Positions 34,209 through 43,369 of a DNA stretch of 64,000 nucleotides are shown here, in pieces. This DNA comes from Massilia aquatica. GTDB taxonomy: Bacteria > Pseudomonadota > Gammaproteobacteria > Burkholderiales > Burkholderiaceae_D. A program made the position numbers and the translations under genes. The stretch's first letter is position 1. Every line of letters starts with the position of its first letter. Below the pieces are notes generated by a model. The model was given only the letters and a program-made list of their open reading frames with translations. It was not told where the DNA came from and did no database searches. The stretch covers positions 24,579 to 88,578 of the forward strand of contig NZ_VVIW01000028.1 of the NCBI RefSeq assembly GCF_011682045.1, in the 5' to 3' direction.

Positions 34209-35213
34209 TCACTTGCGCCGCGTGGCGCGCAGCAAGGTGCCGGCGGCGTTGTCTTCGAAGCGGCCGGCTTCTTCTATATAGCCCTGCACGGTGCCGTCGT
34301 GGCGCCAGCCACCCTGCCGTTTGATGTCGCGAAAATTGGCGCCGGCGCGGTGCGCGCTGGTGGCCATGCCGCGCCGCAGGCTGTGGCTGGACAGGTCGGG
34401 CACGTAATCGAGGCCGGCGAGGCGCGCGCACTGTTCGAGGATGGTGTTGACGCTGCCTTCGTGCAGGGCGGCGCCGGACACCTCGCCCCATTTGCTGATC
34501 GGGCGGAACACGGGTCCATCGGCAATGCCGGCGGCGGCCAGCCAGGTGCGCAGCGCGGTGGCCGGGCAGCAGGCGCCGTCGCCGTAGGGAACCGCCTTGA
34601 CGATGCCCTCCCCCATCTGGTCGGTCTTCGAGCGCGGCAGGGTGATGGTCAGGCCTTCGCTTTGCCAGCCGAGGTGGCTTGTTTCGATGGCGACCAGTTC
34701 GCTGCGGCGCAAGCCTGCGAAAAATCCGATTTGCAGCAAGGCGTTGTCGCGCGCGGCCTTGAGGGTTGCCAGGCCGGCAAGGTGGCCGGCGATGCGTTCG
34801 AGGTCCTCCACAGGCAGCGCCTTGGCTTTCTTCTTGGGCTTGCCGTTGGTGCGGGCAATGCCGGCCAGGGTTTTGCGCACCGTGGGGGTGGACGCCGGGT
34901 CGGTAAATCCCTGGTGCACGTGCCACTGCGACAGCGCGGTCAGGCGCAGCGCCAGGGTGCGCGGATTGAGCGAAGCGGCAAACGCCAGCAGGTAGCGGAT
35001 CATGGTCGGCTCGTCGGCCGGCAAGACGCCGCCCCAGGTCAAAAAGTGCTTGATGGCCGAACGGTAGGCGCGGCGCGTGTTGTCCGAGGTGGCGGCGGCC
35101 AGGAAGGCGCGGTGCTGCGCGTTCAGTTCGGCATCGAAGGGCGTAATGGCGTTACGCAGGAGCGTTATGGCACCAGCGGACCCGGCTGGAACGAGAGCGA
35201 ATTCATCAGACAT
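34209..35213 (-). CDS. Tyrosine-type site-specific recombinase/integrase
   Basis: 334-aa XerC/phage-integrase-type enzyme. A SAM-like core-binding N-terminus (~28-125) precedes the catalytic domain, in which Arg169 (AGLRRSEL), Lys196 (SKTDQ), His277/Arg280 (HSLRRG), Trp303/His305 (GWRHDG) and the nucleophile Tyr312 (GYIEEA) are all present, so it should be active. ATG 35213 is preferred; the frame runs to 35279 without a ribosome-binding site. It is divergent from the KfrA-like gene across an AT-rich palindromic region, a pairing that suggests a mobile or plasmid-derived module. Confidence 0.9.
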   Translation of the reverse strand: MSDEFALVPAGSAGAITLLRNAITPFDAELNAQHRAFLAAATSDNTRRAYRSAIKHFLTWGGVLPADEPTMIRYLLAFAASLNPRTLALRLTALSQWHVHQGFTDPASTPTVRKTLAGIARTNGKPKKKAKALPVEDLERIAGHLAGLATLKAARDNALLQIGFFAGLRRSELVAIETSHLGWQSEGLTITLPRSKTDQMGEGIVKAVPYGDGACCPATALRTWLAAAGIADGPVFRPISKWGEVSGAALHEGSVNTILEQCARLAGLDYVPDLSSHSLRRGMATSAHRAGANFRDIKRQGGWRHDGTVQGYIEEAGRFEDNAAGTLLRATRRK

Positions 35214-35314
35214 GGCAAGACGCGGCAAAACGCGATTTGTAACGGGTATTACGCAGCATACCACGACCGGGCGACGCATAAGTCACGATAACATCTCTTA
35301 TCGCGACTAATAAT

Positions 35315-35380
35315 TTGACACGTTTGGAATCCTTTTTATCGTAATATAGTATGATATTACGTAACACGTAATACGTTATC
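35315..35380. promoter_or_regulatory. AT-rich divergent promoter region with nested palindromes (recombinase/KfrA)
   Basis: CGTAATAT 35340-35347 pairs with ATATTACG 35354-35361 (eight-bp arms, six-base spacer). The second arm itself begins another dyad, ATTACGT 35356-35362 with ACGTAAT 35366-35372. The core ACGTAA/ACGTTA recurs three times within 20 bases. A -35-like TTGACA is at 35315-35320. The sites lie where the KfrA-like promoter should be and are probably its autoregulatory operator (inference from KfrA biology). Confidence 0.6.
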
Positions 35381-35398
35381 TTATCCAGGAGTCTCAAA

Positions 35399-36481
35399 AT
35401 GGCACGTGCCGGCATCCTCTATTCTCATGTTGCAGCCGCCGCTGCCGGTCTCGCTGCCGATAACAAGAATCCCACGGTGGACACCGTTCGCGAAGCCCTT
35501 GGCGGTACGGGTAGCAAAAGTACGATCGCGCCCATGCTCAAGCGCTGGAAGGAAGAACACCAGCAAACGCCCTCGCCCGCCAGCCCCGGCGTGCCGCCCA
35601 GCCTGCTGCAAGCTGTTAAAGGGGTGTATGAGTCGATCAAAACGGATTTTCAGCAGGATCTGGACCTCGAAAAGATCGCCCACGCCGCCGGGCTGCGCCA
35701 GCTGGCCGATGAGCTTGAAAAATCGCGCGTGCAACAGGCCGCGCTTGAGCAGCGCGTCAATACACTCGACAGCGAGCTGGCCAGCGCCAACACCACCATT
35801 TCGCACATGCGCCAGGCCAATCACCTGCTGACGGTCGACCTGGCCGGCGCGCGCAGCGAACTGGCCGGCGTGCAACAGCGCCTGTCCGACCGCGCCGCCG
35901 AAGTGGCCGCCCTCAACGCCCAGCTGACCCAGGCGCGCGCCCAGTTCGACCATTACCACGAGGCCACGGCCACCCAGCGCGCCGAGGAACGCCAGGCTTA
36001 CGAGCAGCGCGCCGCGCTGGTGGAGCGCGAACTGGTGACCTTGCGCCAGCAGCTGCTGCACCACAAAGGCCAGGCATCCCAGTTTGCCGGCCAGTTGTCC
36101 CAGGCCGGCAGCGAAAACGCCCGCCTGCATCAGGCTGCCGAAGCGGCGCAGGGCGACGCCGCCCGTGAACGCAGCGCGGCCGAGCGCGCGGCTTTCCAGG
36201 CCTCGGCCCTCTTGGCCCAGCTCGATAAATTGCAGGCGCGGCACGACGCCATGCAGGTGCAAGTAAATGAAAGCAGGATTGCGCTGGCAGTCAGGGCGCG
36301 CGAGTCGGAGATGGTGGCCTTACGATTGGAACAGGCCGAACGCGAAGCGCAGGCCGGCATGCAGGAAAAGCAGGCGCTGCTGCGCCAGTTGACGGTGCTC
36401 GAAACCGAGCTGCGCCAGGAGCGGGAACTGGCCCGCCAGCGCGACCTTGCGCCGCCCGCGTCAAGCCAGCCCGACCCATGA
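35399..36481 (+). CDS. KfrA-like DNA-binding coiled-coil protein
   Basis: 360-aa protein. An N-terminal KfrA-type helix-turn-helix domain (~1-60: [43 protein letters not shown]) is followed by a long Ala/Glu/Gln-rich coiled coil extending almost to the C-terminus. KfrA proteins are plasmid-encoded DNA-binding filament-forming regulators that autorepress and help partition; chromosomal copies often lie on integrated elements. AGGAG lies eight bases before ATG 35399. It is divergent from the recombinase gene and followed by a chemoreceptor relic. Confidence 0.85.
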   Translation: MARAGILYSHVAAAAAGLAADNKNPTVDTVREALGGTGSKSTIAPMLKRWKEEHQQTPSPASPGVPPSLLQAVKGVYESIKTDFQQDLDLEKIAHAAGLRQLADELEKSRVQQAALEQRVNTLDSELASANTTISHMRQANHLLTVDLAGARSELAGVQQRLSDRAAEVAALNAQLTQARAQFDHYHEATATQRAEERQAYEQRAALVERELVTLRQQLLHHKGQASQFAGQLSQAGSENARLHQAAEAAQGDAARERSAAERAAFQASALLAQLDKLQARHDAMQVQVNESRIALAVRARESEMVALRLEQAEREAQAGMQEKQALLRQLTVLETELRQERELARQRDLAPPASSQPDP

Positions 36482-36484
36482 TCG

Positions 36485-36820
36485 CCGCCCGCGACAGAGT
36501 CACCAATGAATGTCTTGATTTCTTTGGCTGCAGCGGCCGAGCGTTGCGCCAGATTCCGCACTTCGCTGGCGACTCTCGCGAAACCTCGGCCCTGTTCACC
36601 GCCTTGGCCGCCTCGACAGCGGCGTTCAGGGCAGGATGTTGGTTTGAAATGCGATGCCGTCGATCACGCCGATAATGTCGACGTTCCTTTTTGACGACAC
36701 ATGAATTGCCCCCATGGTGTCGATCACCTGTGAAACGACCACGCCGCCCTTTGACGCAACGTCGGACGCGGACACAGCCAATTGATTGGCCTGGCGCGCA
36801 TTGTCGGCGGACACAACGGC
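36485..36820 (-). pseudogene. Remnant of a methyl-accepting chemotaxis protein signalling domain
   Basis: Read on the minus strand, three different frames in succession give parts of the MCP signalling hairpin: [19 protein letters not shown]...[16 protein letters not shown] (36630-36810), then LNAAVEAA and [13 protein letters not shown] text (~36560-36625), then [23 protein letters not shown] (~36490-36560). Both ends and the rest of the receptor are missing, so it is a frameshifted fragment. It lies between the KfrA-like and hydrolase genes and marks a rearranged region. Confidence 0.8.
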
Positions 36821-36899
36821 AACGTTAAGGCATTACGCTGCAGATGCTCCAGACATAACTTGTCTGGCCAAAAACCAGATGATGATATATGTTGGGAAA

Positions 36900-37919
36900 A
36901 TGAAAAAACTATCGATTATCTGCCTTTTCCTTGCTGGGTGCGCGTCATCCCATTTCTGCAATGCGCAAGGATTGCCTGGTCTGGAGCACAAAAACGATTC
37001 CGCCATTACAACGACGTTGCTTACTCCGGACATTGGCGGAATCAAGCAGGTTGTCGAAGTGAAAACAAACGACGTGAACAAACCCATCCTCCTGTTTGTG
37101 TCTGGCGGCCCAGGTAGTTCAATGATGAACAGCTCAGAAAGTTTCACCGCGACGCTGAGAAAAAGGTTTACGATCGTTCAATGGGACCAGCGTGATGCCG
37201 GGAAAACCCTCAAGCTCAACGCTTCACCCGTCGCGCCCTCGCTTGAGCTGATGCAGAAGGACACCGTCCAGATCATCGAATTTATTCGCAAAACTTACCG
37301 TAAGGAGAAGATCTACTTGCTGGGAAGTTCATGGGGGAATGTGCTCGGCTTTTACATTGTCAAGCACCATCCTGAAATGCTGCACGCGTACTACGCTGTC
37401 AACCCTGTCGTCAGCCAACTGGCCAGCGAAAAGGAACTGCTTGCAATCCTGAAACGCCATCTCCAGGAAAACGCCGAGGCAACACGCGAACTGGCTGGGG
37501 TGCAAATTCCGTTCACCCGCGACGAAGACCTGTTCTATTTAAGGAAATGGCTTTTCTTCAAGGAAGGGAAGACGTTTGCGACCACTGAGGACTTCAAGGT
37601 GAATTTTCTTCAATGGTCGAAACGGTGGTCACCCGTTTGGAATCAGGTGATGCAGATCGATTTGCCAAAGAGCTTAGCGAAGGTTGATATCCCCACGTAT
37701 TTTTTTGTGGGCGGACATGACATTCAGACCTCGACCAACATCACTCAGGAATATTTTCTCAACATCCAGGCGCCGAAGAAGGAACTGTTTCTTTTCGAAA
37801 AGTCAGGCCACCAAATTCACCAGGATGAACCGCAGCGCTTCCAGGATACGATCATTCGCACCTTGGATGAGGGCCAGCCAGGCTATGCGCTGCCCCCTAC
37901 TTCGCCGCACCCACGCTGA
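36900..37919 (+). CDS. Lipoprotein alpha/beta hydrolase (proline-iminopeptidase-like)
   Basis: 339-aa protein with a lipoprotein signal (MKKLSIICLFLAGC, Cys14). The alpha/beta hydrolase fold shows the oxyanion segment SGGPGSS (~68-74), nucleophile elbow GSSWGN with Ser144, and a late FEKSGHQIHQDEP supplying the catalytic His; IPTYFFVGGHDIQT supplies the Asp region. The GGPG motif is typical of S33-type proline iminopeptidases. The gene is visibly lower in GC and uses more AT-ending codons than its neighbours, suggesting recent acquisition. ATG 36900 is chosen for the signal peptide; upstream in-frame ATGs at 36786 and 36879 would put it inside. It overlaps the convergent gene by 23 bases. Confidence 0.82.
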   Translation: MKKLSIICLFLAGCASSHFCNAQGLPGLEHKNDSAITTTLLTPDIGGIKQVVEVKTNDVNKPILLFVSGGPGSSMMNSSESFTATLRKRFTIVQWDQRDAGKTLKLNASPVAPSLELMQKDTVQIIEFIRKTYRKEKIYLLGSSWGNVLGFYIVKHHPEMLHAYYAVNPVVSQLASEKELLAILKRHLQENAEATRELAGVQIPFTRDEDLFYLRKWLFFKEGKTFATTEDFKVNFLQWSKRWSPVWNQVMQIDLPKSLAKVDIPTYFFVGGHDIQTSTNITQEYFLNIQAPKKELFLFEKSGHQIHQDEPQRFQDTIIRTLDEGQPGYALPPTSPHPR

Positions 37920-38433
37920 TAGCGTGCGGGAAAGCCAGTTTTATTGGGGAGGCCGGACTCCAGAGTTGCCTGCCGGCCCAATGGGCCCGCTTCATCCGTC
38001 GAATCAGGGCCTTGTCGTACTCCGGGGCCGGGTCGAGCTCGAACACATCGGTGCGCACACTGCCGACCTTGCCGGCCGTCCCGCTGGTAATCGTGATCGT
38101 GTGCGCGGAAGGATCGAAACGCAGCCTGGTCTCCTCCGTATTGAGGTCATGGAGATACAGGCCGCCGTCGCGAACCTGCACCGCCCACCAAGCATCGCAC
38201 TGCGCAGTTGGCGCATCCCACCAGTCGCATGCCATGGCGATCTGGATATGCCGTTTGTCCAGCCTGCTTATCTCGAGACGTGCCTTGGTAAATTTCCACG
38301 CCGAGTCTGGCGTGGTGGTCGACGACACCAGCGTGTACTTGCCCTGTATCGCCGTCCCCAGGTCCTGGACCTGGGCCTGCGCCCCCGTCACCAGAACCAG
38401 CGACAGCGCGCCAAGCCACGCGCGCAACTTCAT
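37897..38433 (-). CDS. Exported protein of unknown function
   Basis: 178-aa protein with a cleavable signal peptide (MKLRAWLGALSLVLVTGAQAQ). The mature part is beta-rich (GKYTLVSSTTTPDSAWKFTKARLEISRLDKRHIQIAMACDWWD, later HTITITSGTAGKVGSVRTDVFEL) and contains two Cys that may pair. No family recognised. ATG 38433 is chosen as the signal-peptide start; ATG 38448 (MHIGK) is possible. Its 3' end overlaps the 3' end of the convergent hydrolase gene by 23 bases. Confidence 0.65.
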   Translation of the reverse strand: MKLRAWLGALSLVLVTGAQAQVQDLGTAIQGKYTLVSSTTTPDSAWKFTKARLEISRLDKRHIQIAMACDWWDAPTAQCDAWWAVQVRDGGLYLHDLNTEETRLRFDPSAHTITITSGTAGKVGSVRTDVFELDPAPEYDKALIRRMKRAHWAGRQLWSPASPIKLAFPHAISVGAAK

Positions 38434-38605
38434 TTTGCCAATGTGCATACAAACTTTCAAGATAGTGTGGTTCGGCGCTGATCGCCGCATTCTCTCATTC
38501 TACCGCCTGCCACATCGCCGCTGCGCCGCGCCCGCGCTACAATCATTGCCGGCCCCGCATCCTGATGCGCCACCCTGTCCAGCAAGCCAATCGAAATGGA
38601 GCACG

Positions 38606-38959
38606 ATGATCACGCCCGACCCGCTTGAAGCGCTGAAAGAAGCATTCCAGTCCGATGACGGCTTCCTCGTCGAACTGCGCTGCTTCGCCCGCTGGAACAA
38701 GGCCGCCTTTGCCCGCCTCGTCGCTGCCATGCAGCACTATCTTCAAAGTGTCGAACCCGGCGAGCATGTCGAGCGCTGGATTGCCGAAGGTTTCTGGATG
38801 CACGACGCCATGGTCAGGGAGCTTTCCCGCTCCACAACGCGCAGCGCGGCGGAACAAGTCTACTACGACGCGGCGTACCAGCGCCTGGGCGAACTGGCCG
38901 GCTGGTTCTTCACCGGCCAGTCGCCCTGGCAGGACGGCGCGCCGCCCTTCGATGCTTGA
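38606..38959 (+). CDS. Conserved small helical protein of unknown function
   Basis: 117-aa acidic, Trp-rich helical protein (MITPDPLEALKEAFQSDDGFLVELRCFARWNKAAFARLVAAM; later ERWIAEGFWMHDAMVREL and WFFTGQSPWQDG). No signal peptide or membrane helix. TGGAG lies five bases before ATG 38606, and the frame's open extension upstream to 38012 runs antisense through another gene. It converges on the GST gene with 10 bases between stops. No function assigned. Confidence 0.7.
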   Translation: MITPDPLEALKEAFQSDDGFLVELRCFARWNKAAFARLVAAMQHYLQSVEPGEHVERWIAEGFWMHDAMVRELSRSTTRSAAEQVYYDAAYQRLGELAGWFFTGQSPWQDGAPPFDA

Positions 38960-38969
38960 ACCGAACCGC

Positions 38970-39683
38970 TTACGCGGCAGCGTCGCGGTGGGGAATCTCC
39001 AGCCCTTTCACCACCGCCGGCCGCGCCACGAACTGCTCCAGCGCGCGCGTCACATGCGGAAAACCGGCGATGCCAACCAGGTCGCCCGCTTCATAAAAAC
39101 CGATCAGGTTGCGTACCCACGGGAAGATGGCGATATCGGCGATGGTGTAGTTCTCGCCCATGATCCAGGTGCGCTGCGCCAGCCGCTCATTGAGCACGCC
39201 GAGCAGGCGCTTCGACTCGGCCACGTAGCGATCGCGCGGGCGCTTGTCTTCGTAATCCTTGCCGGCGAACTTGTGGAAGAAGCCGAGCTGGCCGAACATC
39301 GGGCCGATGCCGCCCATCTGGAACATCACCCACTGGATGGTCTGGTAACGCCCTTCGGCATCCGGCGGCAGCAACTGGCCGGTCTTCTCGGCCAGGTAGA
39401 GCAGGATCGCGCCCGATTCGAACAGCGCCAGTGGCTTGCCGTCCGGGCCATCCGGATCGATGATCGCCGGGATCTTGTTGTTCGGATTGAGCGACATGAA
39501 TTCGGGCGTGAGCTGGTCGTTGTGATCGAAGCGCACCAGGTGCGGCTCGTACGCCAGAGCGGTTTCTTCGAGCATGATCGATACCTTGACGCCGTTCGGC
39601 GTCGGCAGCGAATACAGCTGGATGCGCCCGGGATGCGCGGCGGGCCATTTTTTCGTGATCGGGAAGGTCGACAGGTCGTTCAT
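38970..39683 (-). CDS. Glutathione S-transferase family protein (YfcG/YghU-like)
   Basis: 237-aa cytosolic GST. The thioredoxin-like N-terminal domain carries YSLPTPNGVKVSIMLEE, NPNNKIPAIIDPDGPDGKPLALFESGAILLYLAEK (the cis-Pro and Glu-Ser glutathione-binding segment), and the all-helical C-terminal domain shows YTIADIAIFPWVRN. The TPNG segment places it near the nu-class YfcG/YghU disulfide-bond reductases. It is encoded just before a cluster of further detoxification genes. ATG 39683 follows ribosome-binding-site-like GGAG in AAGGAGTGAGCT, seven bases upstream. Confidence 0.9.
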   Translation of the reverse strand: MNDLSTFPITKKWPAAHPGRIQLYSLPTPNGVKVSIMLEETALAYEPHLVRFDHNDQLTPEFMSLNPNNKIPAIIDPDGPDGKPLALFESGAILLYLAEKTGQLLPPDAEGRYQTIQWVMFQMGGIGPMFGQLGFFHKFAGKDYEDKRPRDRYVAESKRLLGVLNERLAQRTWIMGENYTIADIAIFPWVRNLIGFYEAGDLVGIAGFPHVTRALEQFVARPAVVKGLEIPHRDAAA

Positions 39684-39755
39684 AGCTCACTCCTTGAAAG
39701 CGGTTCTGGAGACGCTCCTCGTGGGAGCATCCGGCCCGACAACATAGCAGAAATT

Positions 39756-41129
39756 TCATGTTTGCTGTTGTTGCGCCCTCTCCGCACGCCAGGCGATGAG
39801 CAGCGCCGCCGCCAGCAGCGCGCAGGCGAGTACGAAGGTCCTGCGCAGGCCGGCCGCCACCGCCTCCGGCGGCGCCGTGAGCGCCTGCGCACCGAACGCG
39901 AACACGGCGCCCATCAGCGACGCGCCGGTGACCAGCCCCAGGTTGCGCGCCAGATTGAGCATGCTCGACACCACCCCGCGCTCGTTGGCGGGCGCCGAAT
40001 CCATCAGCGCGCTATTGTTCGCCGCCTGGAACAGCGCATAGCCGATCGTCAGCACCACCAGCGGCGCCACATAGCCCGCCACGCCGCCAGAGGCCGGCAG
40101 CAGCGCGAGCGCCATGCTCGCGGCCAGCATCAGCACCAGGCCGGCGATGGTGACGCGGCGCGTGCCGGCGCGGTCGGCCAGGCGCCCCGCCGGCACCCCG
40201 GCCAGCGCCGCCGCCAGTGGCCCCGCCGACAGCGCCAGGCCGACGGCGGCCGGCGTCAGCGCGAGCGTGCGCGCCAGGTAAAACGGCCCCACTACCAGGG
40301 TCGCCATCATCACCGTCGACACCAGCGCCGTGGTGCCGAGGCGCGCCCCGAGCAGGCGGTTGCGCAGCAGGGCCAGCGGGATCAGGGGCGATGCCGCCCG
40401 CGTCCCGGCCCGCACGAACAGCCACGCTCCCACGCCGGCGGCCAGCAGCAAGGCCAGGTTCAGCGTGCCAACGCTGCCGCCGCCGGCGCTCATGGCCAGT
40501 GCATAGGCGCCCAGGGTCAGCGCCAGCAGCAGCGTGCCGGCGGCGTCGAAGCCGGGCCGCTCGCCGCCCGGGCGCGCCGGATCGGGCGGCAACCCGCGGT
40601 AGGCCAGCAGCCACGCCGCGATCCCGAGCGGCACGCTGGCCAAGAACAGTGCGCGCCAGCCGCCGGCGCCGATCAGTAAACCGCCCAGGGCCGGCCCCAT
40701 TGCGGTGCCCACGGCGGACATGGTTCCCAGCAGGCCCATGACGCCGCCGGTGCCGCCTTGCGACGCCGCGCCGGCCGCAAAGCTCATGGCCAGCCCCATC
40801 ATCGCCGCCGCGCCAAGTCCCTGCAAGGCGCGCGCAGCGACCAGCCACGGCAGCGCCGGCGCCAGGCCGCACAGGAAGGACGCCACCGTAAACAGCGTAA
40901 TACCGGCCAGCAGCAGGCGGCGCCGCCCGGCCAGGTCGCCAAGCCGGCCGATGCCGACAATGAGCGTGGTAACGGCCAGCAGGTAGGCCAGCACGATCCA
41001 CTGCACCTGCCCGACGCTGGCGCCGAACGCCTGCGCCACGGCCGGCAAGCCGACGTTGGCGATGCTCGTGCCCAGCGCCGACAGCAGCACGCACAGCGCC
41101 AGCGCGGCCAGCATCGCCGGCTGCCTCAC
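39756..41129 (-). CDS. MFS drug-efflux transporter (DHA2-like)
   Basis: 457-aa inner-membrane protein of the major facilitator superfamily, DHA2-type: VQWIVLAYLLAVTTLIVGIGRLGDLAGRRRLLL is the TM2-TM3 loop signature, with about 13-14 hydrophobic segments. Such proteins export toxic compounds using the proton gradient. Translation starts at GTG 41129 and overlaps the tpm stop (GTGA), so the two are translationally coupled and probably form one operon with tpm. GC content is very high even for this genome. The substrate is unknown. Confidence 0.88.
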   Translation of the reverse strand: MRQPAMLAALALCVLLSALGTSIANVGLPAVAQAFGASVGQVQWIVLAYLLAVTTLIVGIGRLGDLAGRRRLLLAGITLFTVASFLCGLAPALPWLVAARALQGLGAAAMMGLAMSFAAGAASQGGTGGVMGLLGTMSAVGTAMGPALGGLLIGAGGWRALFLASVPLGIAAWLLAYRGLPPDPARPGGERPGFDAAGTLLLALTLGAYALAMSAGGGSVGTLNLALLLAAGVGAWLFVRAGTRAASPLIPLALLRNRLLGARLGTTALVSTVMMATLVVGPFYLARTLALTPAAVGLALSAGPLAAALAGVPAGRLADRAGTRRVTIAGLVLMLAASMALALLPASGGVAGYVAPLVVLTIGYALFQAANNSALMDSAPANERGVVSSMLNLARNLGLVTGASLMGAVFAFGAQALTAPPEAVAAGLRRTFVLACALLAAALLIAWRAERAQQQQT

Positions 41130-41758
41130 GCGAGCAGCCAGACCGCTTCGAGCGCCGGAAAGCGGCCTTTGAAGCCGCCCGCCACCTCGGCCTTGTCGAG
41201 CAGGGTCAGTGCGTACGCGTGGCCGTAGCGCTGCCGCACCTCCTCGTCGCCGATCGAAAACGGCGGTCCGGCCATGATGGCCTGGTCGTACTGGTAGCAG
41301 ATCAGCAGTTGCGGCGCCTGCCGTGCCAAATGCGTCACATGCGCCGCGTAAGGCGCGCGCATCGGTTCCGGCAGCGCGACCAGCGCCGCCCGGTCGTACA
41401 CCGCGTCGACCGCCCCGAGCAACTCGCCCGACAGCGAAAAAATGTCACCCACAAAAATATCGATGTCCTGCGCGTGGTAGTGCAGCAGTTCGCCCGCGCT
41501 GCTGACCATCGGCGTCACGCCCAGGCTGGCAAACAACTGGTCGATGGCCAGCCGGCTCAGTTCAATGCCCGCCACGCGATGGCCCTGGGCCAGCAGCCAG
41601 TGCAGGTCGAGCGACTTGCCGCACAAGGGCACGAACACGCGGCTGCCGGGCGCCAGTCCGAGCCGGCCAATATGTGCCAGCATCAGCCGGTTGGGGGCGC
41701 CCTCGTGGAAGGCGATCTCGTTGCTTGCCCATTTGCGGTGCCAGAATTGCTCGTCCAT
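41126..41758 (-). CDS. tpm: Thiopurine S-methyltransferase
   Basis: 210-aa SAM-dependent TPMT, the type found in Proteobacteria, which methylates thiopurines and, in some species, selenium or tellurium oxyanions. Family blocks are WHRKWASNEIAFHEG (N-terminus), RVFVPLCGKSLDLHWLLAQGH (SAM-binding), VYDRAALVALPEPMR and LICYQYDQ. ATG 41758 is preferred with GGGGG nine bases upstream; the frame is open to 41827. Its stop overlaps the GTG of the MFS gene, suggesting methylation and export of the same class of compound (inference). Confidence 0.9.
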   Translation of the reverse strand: MDEQFWHRKWASNEIAFHEGAPNRLMLAHIGRLGLAPGSRVFVPLCGKSLDLHWLLAQGHRVAGIELSRLAIDQLFASLGVTPMVSSAGELLHYHAQDIDIFVGDIFSLSGELLGAVDAVYDRAALVALPEPMRAPYAAHVTHLARQAPQLLICYQYDQAIMAGPPFSIGDEEVRQRYGHAYALTLLDKAEVAGGFKGRFPALEAVWLLA

Positions 41759-42049
41759 ACAGATATTCCCCCGGTTGAGCATGCCGCCAGCCGGCACGCA
41801 CAGCCAGTCTATCCGCCGCCCGCGCATGGCGGAAGACGCACCGGTTGCACTTTATTACTGCACCAGACGCCACACCAGCAGCCAACGGCGGTCTTCGGGG
41901 GGAGGTGGAGTGGAACGGATCGCGCCATTGTTGTGTCGGGTACAATCGACGGCAAACGGCCAGGAGCGGTCGTTCGAGCGCTGTTCGCAGCGCCAAAGCA
42001 CTTACTTAAGTCAGCGTTCCGGTTTTTTATAATGAGGAGGTAGACCAAC

Positions 42050-42679
42050 GTGATCCAGCTTGACCCTGATTATGCCGTTTCGGATATCGATACGCTTGAG
42101 AGACTTTATGGTGCGCCTGCTGCTGCATCGGTGAAGAAGGAAGTCGGCTACGTGCATCCGCAGTATCGGAAATTTATCGAGGCTGCGCCCTTTGTACTCC
42201 TCGCAACCAGTGGATCGGAGGGAATGGATCTGTCGCCGCGCGGCGACTCGGCCGGATTCGTCCGCATTCACGATGCGAACACCTTGCTCCTGCCGGACCG
42301 GCGGGGAAACAACCGGATAGATAGCTTGCGCAATATTGTTCATGACCCGCGCGTTGCTCTCCTGTTCTTGATACCTGGGATTGGGGAAACACTTCGGGTT
42401 GTGGGCAAAGCATCGATTCACCTCGACCCGGACTTGCTGACGACATTTTGCGTTGATGGGAAGCCCCCTCGGTCCGTGTTGCTGATCAAGGTTGAATCTG
42501 TTTTCTTTCAGTGCTCCCGTGCAGTGCTGCGCTCGCACCTTTGGGATCCTTCCATGCACGTCGCCCGGGATGATCTGCCGAGTCCAGGGAAGATTCTTGC
42601 GGAGCTGAGTGATGGGGCAATTGATGGTCTGAAGTACGATGCCGACTTGCCCGAGCGCCTGAAATCCACGATGTACTGA
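42050..42679 (+). CDS. PPOX-type FMN-binding flavoprotein (pyridoxamine-phosphate-oxidase family)
   Basis: 209-aa split-barrel flavoprotein, MSMEG_1061-like. The core is FIEAAPFVLLATSGSEGMDLSPRGDSAGFVRIHDANTLLLPDRRGNNRIDSLRNIVHDPRVALLFLIPG, which binds FMN between the barrel and the RRGNNR segment. Members are usually small-molecule oxidoreductases of unknown substrate. Translation starts at GTG 42050, preceded at nine bases by a perfect GAGGAGG. The gene has lower GC than its neighbours. Confidence 0.85.
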   Translation: MIQLDPDYAVSDIDTLERLYGAPAAASVKKEVGYVHPQYRKFIEAAPFVLLATSGSEGMDLSPRGDSAGFVRIHDANTLLLPDRRGNNRIDSLRNIVHDPRVALLFLIPGIGETLRVVGKASIHLDPDLLTTFCVDGKPPRSVLLIKVESVFFQCSRAVLRSHLWDPSMHVARDDLPSPGKILAELSDGAIDGLKYDADLPERLKSTMY

Positions 42680-42871
42680 CGATGTTGGTCTACCACATTT
42701 CATCGCCACCAAATGGTCGCGATCCGGCGCTCCGATGGCGGCATGATCGGAGTGTGCCGGTGGTACCAGCCCGGTCACGACCGGCTGGTGTCGGCCAGGA
42801 GCGGACTTTCCTGCCGTACCGGCTGTGTTTGCTGTTTTGCGGATCTCGCAATCTGATGTCGAAAGCATTTT

Positions 42872-43369
42872 ATGAACCGGTTTTACCCTCTTACATTGAC
42901 GCTTCTCCTTGCCGCATTTTTTTGCTTGATTCGTACGAGTGCCGGTGCGCAGGAAATCCATAAATGGACCGACGCAAACGGCAAGGTGCATTACGGCGAC
43001 CGCGCCTCAGCGCCGGATACCAGCACCAAAATAAAGGTCTCAATTACTGCATCGAATCAGCCTCCAGCTGTACCGGCATCGGCCACTAGCGCGCCGCGCC
43101 CTTCTCTATCACCGCCGCGTCTCAATTCGCAAAAAAAACCCGTGCCTGTGGATCCGGCCCTTGTAGGGCCAGAATGCAGAGGCCTGATCGAAAAGATCGC
43201 AGCTGTCCCCGCTGGCAAGAACTGGGAATTGCTGTACCGGCAGTTCGATAGGGCCTGTCCCGGCATCGCTTACGAATGCGTGGAATATCAGTCCAGCCCA
43301 CAGAACAATCAATGCATCTGGGTTAAGAGATCGGGAAGTAGAGTCCTGAACACGAATAGGTACCCATAG
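42872..43369 (+). CDS. Exported DUF4124-domain protein
   Basis: 165-aa protein with a signal peptide (YPLTLTLLLAAFFCLIRTSAGA), directly followed by the DUF4124 module (EIHKWTDANGKVHYGDRASAPD), a Pro/Ser-rich low-complexity linker and a Cys-containing C-terminus (PECRGLIEKI, CPGIAYECVEYQSS). DUF4124 proteins are periplasmic and of unknown function, common in Beta- and Gammaproteobacteria. It follows the PPOX gene after 192 bases in which no gene is seen. Confidence 0.8.
   Translation: MNRFYPLTLTLLLAAFFCLIRTSAGAQEIHKWTDANGKVHYGDRASAPDTSTKIKVSITASNQPPAVPASATSAPRPSLSPPRLNSQKKPVPVDPALVGPECRGLIEKIAAVPAGKNWELLYRQFDRACPGIAYECVEYQSSPQNNQCIWVKRSGSRVLNTNRYP

Noticed and set aside
42011..42991. 326-codon minus-strand frame over the PPOX and DUF4124 genes.
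   Set aside because: It overlaps two plus-strand genes with ribosome-binding sites and recognised domains, and the translation has no known features.
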